11,348 nt of DNA. Source: Oscillospiraceae bacterium. GTDB lineage: Bacteria > Bacillota_A > Clostridia > Oscillospirales > Oscillospiraceae. The notes under the pieces were generated by a model. That model searched no databases, had not been told where the DNA came from, and worked only from the letters and a program-made list of their open reading frames with translations. The stretch is taken from positions 1 to 11,348 of the forward strand of contig JAFXAV010000040.1 of the NCBI GenBank assembly GCA_017516785.1, given 5' to 3'. Position 1 is the first letter of the stretch. Each line of letters begins with the position of its first letter. Position numbers and translations under genes: made by a program. Positions 6,302-11,348 of this stretch are shown in pieces.

Positions 6302-7222
6302 ATGAAAAGACGTCTGTTAACCCTGCTTCTGGCCCTTCTGATGATGACCGCGATCCTTTCCGGCTGCGGCGCAAGCAGCAAGACCGAAGCCATGGACATG
6401 GCAATGCCCGAAGCGGAGGCACCGAGAGAAGAATACGCAGAGGAAGTCATCTATGACAGTTCCACGGCGGATTCTGCCACCGGCTCCATCGATACCACGA
6501 ATCAGAAGCTTATCAAGAAAGTCTACATCGATGCCGAAACCGAGGACATGGACACCCTGATGCAGCAGCTGACGGAGCAGATCAAGGCTCTGGGCGGCTA
6601 TGTGGAAAGTCAGGAGATTTACAACGGCAGCAATTATTCCTCCTACCGTTACCGGAATGCGAACATGACCATCCGCATCCCGGCAGAGCGGCTGGACAGC
6701 TTTGTGGGAGAAGTGAAGGGCGCTTCCAATGTGGTCAATTACAATGAGACCACCGATGACGTGACCCTCACCTATGTTTCCACCGAAAGCCGCATCGCGG
6801 CTCTGGAAATCGAGCAGGAGCGGCTGCTGGCCCTCCTGGCCAAGGCGGAAAAGCTGGAAGACCTGCTGACCATCGAGGAACGGCTGACGGAAGTGCGATA
6901 TGAGCTGGAGCGGGTACACTCCCAGCTGCGGGTTCTGAGCAATCAGGTCAGCTACGCAACGGTCAATCTCAATATCCAGCAGGTGAAGGTCTACACCGAG
7001 GTGGAGGAGCAGACCGTCTGGCAGAGAATCTCCAGCGGCTTCGGAACGAACCTCCGAAACATCGGCGAGAGCCTGGTGAATTTCTTCGTCTGGCTGGTCA
7101 CCTATTCTCCCCAGCTGATTTTCTGGGCCGTGATCATCACCATCATCGTGGTGGTTGTCCGCCGCCGCTTCAAGCGCCGGAAGGTCAAGTTCATCCCGCC
7201 CCAGCAGAATGAGGAAAAATAA
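6302..7222 (+). CDS. DUF4349 domain lipoprotein with C-terminal membrane anchor
   Basis: A 306-residue envelope protein of unknown function. A basic start and hydrophobic stretch end in the lipobox LSGC, so Cys22 would be lipidated after signal peptidase II cleavage. An acidic linker follows, then the DUF4349 domain beginning at NQKLIKKVYIDAETEDMDTL, with a VTLTYVSTESRIAALEIEQERLL segment leading into a charged coiled coil (about residues 160-205) and a beta-rich end. Near the C-terminus are a transmembrane helix (FWAVIITIIVVVVRRRFKRR) and a positively charged tail that should face the cytoplasm. The protein would therefore be held in the membrane at both ends. Start choice: AGGAGG (6288-6293) is 8 nt before the ATG at 6302 but only 2 nt before the ATG at 6296. 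Monocistronic, with its own promoter and terminator. Domain assignment is from recognised pattern; the role is unknown. Confidence 0.9.
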   Translation: MKRRLLTLLLALLMMTAILSGCGASSKTEAMDMAMPEAEAPREEYAEEVIYDSSTADSATGSIDTTNQKLIKKVYIDAETEDMDTLMQQLTEQIKALGGYVESQEIYNGSNYSSYRYRNANMTIRIPAERLDSFVGEVKGASNVVNYNETTDDVTLTYVSTESRIAALEIEQERLLALLAKAEKLEDLLTIEERLTEVRYELERVHSQLRVLSNQVSYATVNLNIQQVKVYTEVEEQTVWQRISSGFGTNLRNIGESLVNFFVWLVTYSPQLIFWAVIITIIVVVVRRRFKRRKVKFIPPQQNEEK

Positions 7223-7230
7223 ATGACAGA

Positions 7231-7258
7231 AGGGCGCTCCAAAGTGAGCGCCCTTTTC
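7231..7258 (+). terminator. Intrinsic terminator of the DUF4349 gene
   Basis: A 9-bp stem AGGGCGCTC/GAGCGCCCT (7231-7239 and 7246-7254) with a 6-nt loop, running into TTTTCT. It starts 8 nt after the stop codon. Confidence 0.92.
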
Positions 7259-7285
7259 TCTATGAAAAAGAGGTGGAATTTCAAA

Positions 7286-7314
7286 TTGAATCCGGTGGCC
7301 GCATTTTCTATAAT
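7286..7314 (+). promoter_or_regulatory. Sigma-A promoter of the MerR-like gene
   Basis: TTGAAT (7286-7291), a 17-bp spacer and a perfect TATAAT (7309-7314). The predicted start is near 7321, giving a leader of about 34 nt. Confidence 0.87.
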
Positions 7315-7354
7315 ACAGGTAAGAACCGCGGGAACAATTTGAAAGGAGCAAGCT

Positions 7355-7801
7355 ATGCAAGACACTGGCAATTACTATGTACTCAACCATTTGAAGCTGA
7401 TTACCGGACTGACAGACCGAACGCTCCGCAATTATCTCGCCTCCGGGATTTTGCAGGGAGAAAAGATCGATGGTCTTTGGCACTTCACGGCGGAGCAGGT
7501 GGAGGAATTCGTTCGCCATCCGGCAGTCCGGCCCAGCATCGTGGCGAAGAACCATGGAATTGTGTACGATTTCCTTCTGGATAACAAAAAGCAGGCAGAG
7601 GAAATCTGCATCATTCTGGACATGCCCGGCGCGAATCGGGCAGAAACGGCGGATTTTTTCTGCAGTCGTATCTGTGAGGGAGATTATCGGAACATACGGT
7701 TTGCGTTTGATGGTATTTCCTCCACATCCCGGGTGATTCTGCGGGGCAATACCGCCGATGTGCTGGGACTGGTTAATGCCTTCAAACAGAAAATGAAATA
7801 A
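7355..7801 (+). CDS. MerR-like helix-turn-helix protein with an unrecognised C-terminal domain
   Basis: A 148-residue protein. Residues 1-55 read as a MerR/excisionase-type winged helix: a recognition-helix pattern LTDRTLRNYLASGILQG, then a wing with GLWHFTAEQVEEFV. The rest (about 60-148) has no motif I recognise. It is alpha/beta in character with a conserved-looking SRVILRGNTADVLGLVNAF end, and could sense a ligand or serve as a dimer interface. The ATG is preceded by AAGGAG (7343-7348) at 6 nt. It has its own near-consensus promoter and a strong terminator, so it is monocistronic. It may regulate itself or one of the neighbouring genes; no operator can be assigned. DNA binding is a pattern-based inference. 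Confidence 0.75.
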   Translation: MQDTGNYYVLNHLKLITGLTDRTLRNYLASGILQGEKIDGLWHFTAEQVEEFVRHPAVRPSIVAKNHGIVYDFLLDNKKQAEEICIILDMPGANRAETADFFCSRICEGDYRNIRFAFDGISSTSRVILRGNTADVLGLVNAFKQKMK

Positions 7802-7846
7802 AGAATGCCTGCACAGCTTGGCTGTGCAGGCATTCTTCGCGTTTTT
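7801..7846. terminator. Bidirectional terminator with a 17-bp perfect stem
   Basis: A perfect 17-bp stem (7801-7817 with 7821-7837) and a TTG loop, lying between convergent genes. The last base of the plus-strand TAA stop is the first base of the stem. On the plus strand TTTTT follows four nt after the stem; on the minus strand a TTTATTTCATTTT tract follows directly. Both genes can use it. Confidence 0.93.
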
Positions 7847-8114
7847 AGAATCGGTAACCTGCGTCCAGAAGGCGCATCAGGGCCTCGTTGGCTTCCTCGT
7901 CGGTGAAGAGGCCGGTGAACCGCTTGTCCACCACCAGGGCCTCCAGGCTCAGCTTCAGCTGGCCCTTCTTGGCCAGATCGTTGAAGCCGTCGCTGAGACG
8001 GGTGCCGGAGAGGATCCGCTTGGCCTGTTTTAAGTCCAGGGGGCGCATCCGGATGCCCATGAGATTTGCCGCGGCCCGGTTACTTTCCCAGGCGGCGATG
8101 AATTTCTGTTCCAT
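7845..8114 (-). CDS. Small basic protein of unknown function (89 residues)
   Basis: I do not recognise this protein. It is a soluble-looking 89-residue product with no signal peptide or membrane segment. It has a polar helical N-terminus (AAWESNRAAANLMGIRMRPLDL), many Lys and Arg residues, and a helical C-terminus (FTDEEANEALMRLLDAGYRF). Coding status is supported by a strong ribosome binding site, GGAGGT (8121-8126) 6 nt before the ATG, and by a stop codon placed just ahead of the shared terminator. It follows hisS on the same strand, but a repeat element lies between them, and no separate promoter is evident. Confidence 0.8.
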   Translation of the reverse strand: MEQKFIAAWESNRAAANLMGIRMRPLDLKQAKRILSGTRLSDGFNDLAKKGQLKLSLEALVVDKRFTGLFTDEEANEALMRLLDAGYRF

Positions 8115-8139
8115 AGAATTACCTCCGTATCAGAAAACA

Positions 8140-8314
8140 CTTGGCCCCCTCGCTGAGGGGGCTGGCACAGCGAAAGCTGTGACTGGGGGAGTGTCGTAAA
8201 GTCGATAGGACACCCCCTCCGTCAGCCCTTCGGGCTGCCACCTCACCCAAAGGGACTAAGCGTCCGTAAGCCGCGATGCGGCAACGGTCGCTAAGCCTCA
8301 GAGAGGGAGGCAAG
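8140..8314. repeat. Large palindromic repeat element, copy 2 (with 51-bp module)
   Basis: A 175-bp element bounded by the same 19-bp inverted ends as copy 1 (8140-8158 and 8296-8314). The hairpin slots are conserved but two have a different sequence: CACAGC/GCTGTG (8166-8181, GAAA loop on the plus strand) replaces the CAAAAATC hairpin, and CAGCCC/GGGCTG (8223-8237) replaces CTCGCC/GGCGAG. The 51-bp module at 8245-8295 is identical to that of copy 1. It lies 8 nt after the hisS stop and ends 13 nt before the ribosome binding site of the 89-residue gene, in the same orientation relative to transcription as copy 1. Confidence 0.88.
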
Positions 8315-8322
8315 TTGGCGGT

Positions 8323-9681
8323 TTACTTTTCCAGAATCACAGGGCCGTTGTTGGCACTGAGGGCAGCCTTGATGTGAGCGGCAGCATCGGAAGGATTGAG
8401 CTTCACCTGCTCGCCGGTCACCATGTTCTTGACGGAGCAGACACCCTCGGCGATCTCGTCCTCACCCAGCAACACGGCGAAGGGAACGCCCAGCTTGTTG
8501 GCGTAGGTCATCTTCTGCTTGAACTTCTTCTGCTCGCCGTAGAGCTGAACCTTCAGACCTGCGCTTCTCAGGCTCTGGGCCAGAGCAATGGCGGGAGCGG
8601 GATCGGAGGTCATGGGCAGCACCAGAGCGTCAGCGGGAGCGCTGGGCAGCGCGGGATTCAGCAGCTTCTGCTCGTCCAGAACGTAGAACAGACGGGTCAG
8701 GCCGATGGAAATACCCACGCCGGGCAGCTGCTTTTCAATGTAGTAGCCCGCCAGGTTGTCGTAGCGGCCGCCGGAGCAGACGGAGCCGATTTCGGGATGA
8801 TCAAGCAATGTGGTCTCGTAAACGGTGCCGGTGTAGTAGTCCAGGCCTCTTGCGATGGTCAGGTCAACGGCAAAGTTCTCTTCGGGAACGCCGAAAGCGG
8901 CCAGATTCACGGTGACAGCCTTCAGTTCAGCGAGGCCCAGATCGAAGATCTCGTTGCGGCCTGCGTAGCCTTCCAGAGCGGCAAGGACTTCTGCATTGGT
9001 GCCGGTGATGGCGATGAACTTCAGAATTTCATCAGCCTGGGTCTCAGTCAGGCCGCACTCTTCGCCCATCAGGATGGCCTTGACCTTCTCGGTACCGATC
9101 TTATCCAGTTTGTCCACGGTGCGCATGATTTCGCCGGACTTTTCGGAAAGCTCCATCATGGCGTAGAAGCCGTTGAGGATCTTGCGGTTGTTGACCCGGA
9201 TCTGGAAACGGCTCAGGCCGAAGCCCTTGAAGACGTTGTAGATGATGGCGGGGATCTCGGCCTCGTTCAGAATATCCAGCTTGCCGTCGCCGATGATGTC
9301 GATGTCGGCCTGGTAGAACTCACGGAAGCGGCCGCGCTGTGCCCGCTCACCACGGTAGACCTTGGAGATCTGGAAGCGGCGGAAGGGGAAGGCCAGGTCA
9401 TTGCAGTGCAGGGCAACGTACTTTGCCAGAGGCACGGTCAGGTCGAAGCGCAGGGCCAGATCGGAGTCGCCCTTCTGGAAGCGGTAGATCTGCTTTTCGG
9501 TGTCGCCGCCGCCCTTGGCAAGCAATATCTGGGCATCCTCGATCACAGGGGTGTCCAGGGGGGCGAAGCCGTAGGAGGAGTAGGTATTGCGGAGGATTTC
9601 AACCATCCGCTCGAACTGAATCTGCTTGGCCGGCAGCAGTTCCATGAAACCGGACAGAGTCCGGGGCTTAATGATGTCCAT
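8323..9681 (-). CDS. hisS: Histidine--tRNA ligase
   Basis: Class II aminoacyl-tRNA synthetase that charges tRNA-His in the cytosol. In the 452 residues: LRFDLTVPLAKY (77-88), motif 2 with VYRGERAQRGRFREFYQADIDIIG (108-131), the HisRS-specific ARGLDYYTGTVYE (277-289, with the catalytic Arg278), the second signature SGGRYDNL (303-310), motif 3 GVGISIGLTRL (321-331), and an anticodon-binding domain from about residue 350. The MDIIKPRTLSGFMELLP start marks it as the HisRS subgroup that is somewhat longer than the Escherichia coli type. The ATG has AAAGGAA about 9 nt upstream. No T-box leader is visible; a palindromic repeat fills the gap to the upstream mgsA-family gene, with which it is probably co-transcribed. 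Confidence 0.97.
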   Translation of the reverse strand: MDIIKPRTLSGFMELLPAKQIQFERMVEILRNTYSSYGFAPLDTPVIEDAQILLAKGGGDTEKQIYRFQKGDSDLALRFDLTVPLAKYVALHCNDLAFPFRRFQISKVYRGERAQRGRFREFYQADIDIIGDGKLDILNEAEIPAIIYNVFKGFGLSRFQIRVNNRKILNGFYAMMELSEKSGEIMRTVDKLDKIGTEKVKAILMGEECGLTETQADEILKFIAITGTNAEVLAALEGYAGRNEIFDLGLAELKAVTVNLAAFGVPEENFAVDLTIARGLDYYTGTVYETTLLDHPEIGSVCSGGRYDNLAGYYIEKQLPGVGISIGLTRLFYVLDEQKLLNPALPSAPADALVLPMTSDPAPAIALAQSLRSAGLKVQLYGEQKKFKQKMTYANKLGVPFAVLLGEDEIAEGVCSVKNMVTGEQVKLNPSDAAAHIKAALSANNGPVILEK

Positions 9682-9708
9682 GTATCTAAATTCCTTTCAG
9701 GATATTGG

Positions 9709-9796
9709 TAATGCAAAATTCAAAATGCAAAATGCATAATTGCTGTATCCGGTTTCCGGACATTTTGCATTCTGCATTCTGCATTTTGCATTCAGT
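9709..9796. repeat. TGCAAAA-type palindromic (MITE-like) repeat, copy B
   Basis: A near-perfect palindrome: a 34-nt left arm (9709-9742) and 34-nt right arm (9761-9794), pairing at roughly 29 of 33 aligned positions, around a central TCCGG/CCGGA hairpin (9748-9760). The arms are runs of AATGCAAA-like units in inverted orientation. The family is the same as at 1115-1233, but this copy is shorter because it has one central hairpin rather than two. It lies between the mgsA-family stop codon and hisS, so it would form a long stem in the shared mRNA. Confidence 0.85.
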
Positions 9797-9800
9797 TTTC

Positions 9801-10214
9801 TCAGAATCTGGGCTTGGTATGGAGCATTTCTCTCCAGTCCAGATCGCCCCGCTGCAGACCCATGATGGACATTTCGGCGGAGGCCAGGTTGGTGGCGATG
9901 GGCACATTGTGCTTGTCGCAGTGCCGGATGGTTTCGATCATCTGGGCATCATCCCAGGGATCGGTGGTATTGGGGTCGGTAAACAGAAGCACCAGGTCGA
10001 TCTCATTGTAGGCGATGCGGGCGTTGATCTGCTGGTGGCCGCCCTGCTTGTGGGAAAGCAGCAGGGTGATGGGCAGACCCGTGTTGTCCGCGATCAGGCG
10101 GCCGGTGGTGGCCGTTGCAAAGAGATTGTGCTTCATGAGAACGCTTTTATAGGCAGTGCAGAACTGAACCATCAGTTCCTTTTTCTTGTCATGGGCCAGA
10201 AATGCGATATTCAC
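9801..10214 (-). CDS. mgsA: Methylglyoxal synthase family protein with altered active site
   Basis: A 137-residue, single-domain MGS-fold protein. Methylglyoxal synthase turns dihydroxyacetone phosphate into methylglyoxal and phosphate. Family features kept are IAFLAHDKKKELM (His8, Asp9, Lys12), ATATTGRLI for phosphate binding (ATGTTG in active enzymes), Asp80-Pro81, and NVPIATNLASAE. The residues matching the E. coli catalytic set are changed: Asp71 is His60 (GGHQQ instead of GGDQQ), His98 is Trp87 and Asp101 is Ala90. The usual SGP segment reads SHK. Synthase activity is therefore doubtful; a ligand-sensing or structural role is possible. The GTG start has AAGGAG about 9 nt upstream, and the gene begins 24 nt after minD, so the two form an operon. 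The symbol names the family, not a proven activity. Confidence 0.85.
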   Translation of the reverse strand: MNIAFLAHDKKKELMVQFCTAYKSVLMKHNLFATATTGRLIADNTGLPITLLLSHKQGGHQQINARIAYNEIDLVLLFTDPNTTDPWDDAQMIETIRHCDKHNVPIATNLASAEMSIMGLQRGDLDWREMLHTKPRF

Positions 10215-10238
10215 AACATCTCACTCCTTACTGATATA

Positions 10239-10979
10239 TCACCGGAGAGCGATAGGCTCCGGAAGTCCTTGAATTCGTCTGGCAATGCGCCGGAAAGCCT
10301 TGGCGGCAGCGCAGCGCCTGCGGTAGTGAAGCAGGGGATGGCCGAAGGTGGCGGCGAGGGTCATGTTCAGATCCTCAGGGATCACGCCCAGCAGCGGCAG
10401 TCCTGCGGTGTCCATCACATCGTCCACGGTCACGTCGGTGGCGTTGACCATCTTCCGGCTGACACGGTTGACGATGAGACGGATGTTGGTTTTTCCCATG
10501 AGCTCCAGAAGATCGCCCACCCGGGCGGCATCCCGGATGGCGGCGGGACCGGGGCCAGTTACCAGAATGCAACGGTCGGCGTAGCTTGCGGTGAGCCGGA
10601 AACCGGCTTCCACTCCCGCGGGGGCATCCAGGAAGATGTAGTCAAATTCCTTCCGGGCGGCGAGCATCAGCTGGCCGAAAGCGATTGTGTCAATGGATGC
10701 GGCGGGGCAATTCATGGGAGCGGTGAGGAAATGGAGGTTTTGAACGGAAGGATGGGATGCGGCCTGGGGCAGCAGCTTTTCCTCCGGATTCACTTCCAGG
10801 AAGGACAGGGCGCCGCAGTCGGACATTCCCAATGAGATATCCAGATTCCGCAGACCCACATCGCAGTCGATGCAGAGCACCTTTTTTCCCGCGGCGGCCA
10901 GAGCGGTGGTAATACCGGCGCAGACCGAAGTTTTTCCTGTTCCGCCCTTGCCGGACAGAACTGCGATCAATTCACCCAC
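10239..10979 (-). CDS. minD: Septum site-determining ATPase MinD
   Basis: Peripheral-membrane ATPase that positions the division septum by recruiting MinC. The 246 residues show the deviant Walker A SGKGGTGKTS (9-18, with Lys11 and Lys16), switch I DCDVGLRNLDISLG (Asp40), and Walker B/switch II FLDAPAGVE (Asp118). A basic, potentially amphipathic C-terminal helix (AKAFRRIARRIQGL) could serve as the membrane anchor. The GTG at 10979 is chosen: AAGGAG (10988-10993) lies 8 nt upstream and the product begins MGELIAVLSGKGG as MinD proteins do; the longer open frame runs through the promoter and a repeat. It is followed by the mgsA-family gene rather than minE, and repeat DNA rather than minC lies upstream, although minD and mgsA are neighbours in many Clostridia. 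Confidence 0.94.
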   Translation of the reverse strand: MGELIAVLSGKGGTGKTSVCAGITTALAAAGKKVLCIDCDVGLRNLDISLGMSDCGALSFLEVNPEEKLLPQAASHPSVQNLHFLTAPMNCPAASIDTIAFGQLMLAARKEFDYIFLDAPAGVEAGFRLTASYADRCILVTGPGPAAIRDAARVGDLLELMGKTNIRLIVNRVSRKMVNATDVTVDDVMDTAGLPLLGVIPEDLNMTLAATFGHPLLHYRRRCAAAKAFRRIARRIQGLPEPIALR

Positions 10980-11012
10980 AGGGCAGACTCCTTCCATATA
11001 CCATATGGGTTC

Positions 11013-11041
11013 ATTATAAAGGGATATCGCACAAAAAGCAA
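11013..11041 (-). promoter_or_regulatory. Promoter of minD-mgsA
   Basis: On the minus strand: TTGCTT (11036-11041), a 17-bp spacer and a perfect TATAAT (11013-11018). The predicted start is near 11006, giving a short leader of about 27 nt before the GTG at 10979. It implies that minD heads its own transcript. Confidence 0.75.
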
Positions 11042-11192
11042 GGGGAAATCCAGGATTTTCCAAAGATTTTTCATCAGAATTAACAAAAGCATGAATATGG
11101 GAACGTTTCCATCTGTCATATCGCGATTTTGAGACAGAAGGAAAAGGCACCCCCGGAGAGAAACCGTTTGCACAGGTTCTCGCCGGACAGAT
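11042..11192. other. Gene-free stretch upstream of the minD promoter
   Basis: No convincing coding frame or RNA gene is visible. The only structured site is the 14-bp near-palindrome TGGGAACGTTTCCA at 11098-11111, which looks like a LacI/CcpA-type operator, with one mismatch to the cre pattern TGNAANCGNWNNCA. It lies about 57 bp upstream of the minD -35 box, and no gene can be tied to it. Confidence 0.4.
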
Positions 11193-11348
11193 AAATTGCA
11201 GTTTGTAGAGCTGTTTGGTGGCGAAGCCACCCTCGGCCCCCTCTTTGAGGGGGCTGGCAAAAATCTCTGATTTTTGACTGGGGGAGTGTCGTAAAGTCGA
11301 TAGGACACTCCCTCCGTCAGCCCTTCGGGCTGCCACCTCCCTCAGAGA
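11193..11348. repeat. Large palindromic repeat element, copy 3 (short form, cut by window end)
   Basis: It shares with copy 1 the left flank (AAATTGCAGTTTG from 11193), the GGTGGC/GCCACC hairpin (11217-11231) and the left terminal repeat (11232-11250). The hairpins CAAAAATC/GATTTTTG (11258-11276), GGGAGTG/CACTCCC and CAGCCC/GGGCTG follow. The 51-bp module present in copies 1 and 2 is absent: the sequence goes directly from GCCACCTC (11332-11339) to CCTCAGAGA (11340-11348), where the window ends. Orientation relative to the downstream minus-strand gene (minD) matches the other copies. Confidence 0.85.

Noticed and set aside
6317..7555. A 412-codon minus-strand open frame opposite the DUF4349 gene
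   Set aside because: It crosses two terminator/promoter regions of real plus-strand genes and lacks any protein-like motif.
8374..9711. A 445-codon plus-strand open frame opposite hisS
   Set aside because: It is antisense to hisS, which has all class II and HisRS motifs; the antisense product is a Gly/Leu/Val-rich shadow.
9682..9800. A T-box or other riboswitch leader for hisS
   Set aside because: There is no T-box consensus or specifier-like structure; the interval is fully explained by the palindromic repeat and a short ribosome-binding leader.
10980..11336. A long N-terminal extension of MinD
   Set aside because: The frame runs through the minD promoter and repeat copy 3. The GTG at 10979 has AAGGAG at 8 nt and gives the normal MinD N-terminus.

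Overview
The window looks like a chromosomal core-gene stretch from a Clostridia-type Firmicute, most likely a gut Oscillospiraceae/Ruminococcaceae member. The reasons are an hrcA-grpE-dnaK heat-shock operon under CIRCE control, strong AGGAGG-type ribosome binding sites with several GTG starts, sigma-A promoters with TGn-extended -10 boxes, and moderately GC-rich DNA whose intergenic gaps hold palindromic repeats. The taxonomic assignment is an inference from gene content and style.

Layout: (1) 1-2927, minus strand: hrcA, grpE and the first 355 codons of dnaK (cut by the window start), driven by a consensus promoter overlapped by two CIRCE operators. A TGCAAAA-type palindromic repeat separates grpE from dnaK. 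(2) 2928-3195: a gap with a REP-like palindrome and the terminator of rqcH. (3) 3196-6180, minus strand: a Gx-transporter family membrane protein, the 23S rRNA-processing nuclease Mini-III (mrnC) and the ribosome quality-control factor rqcH, with a palindromic repeat element between the last two. (4) 6263-7258, plus strand: a divergently transcribed DUF4349 lipoprotein with its own promoter and terminator. (5) 7286-7846, plus strand: a small MerR-like DNA-binding protein with a near-consensus promoter, ending in a 17-bp stem terminator shared with a convergent 89-residue protein of unknown function. (6) 8140-11041, minus strand: minD, a methylglyoxal-synthase homologue and hisS, followed by a second copy of the large repeat. 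(7) 11042-11348: leader DNA and a third, shorter copy of the large repeat, cut by the window end.

Functions fall into protein-quality control (HrcA/GrpE/DnaK; RqcH tailing of nascent chains on stalled 50S subunits), ribosome maturation (Mini-III), translation (HisRS) and division-site placement (MinD). No mobile-element transposase, CRISPR array, phage gene, defence island, rRNA or tRNA is visible. The points most worth following are: the mgsA-family protein, in which the positions of all three established catalytic residues are replaced; the Asp-to-Glu change in the RqcH D97-R98 motif; the tandem CIRCE operators; and two families of palindromic repeats, one of which keeps its hairpins while changing their sequence and carries a 51-bp removable hairpin module.
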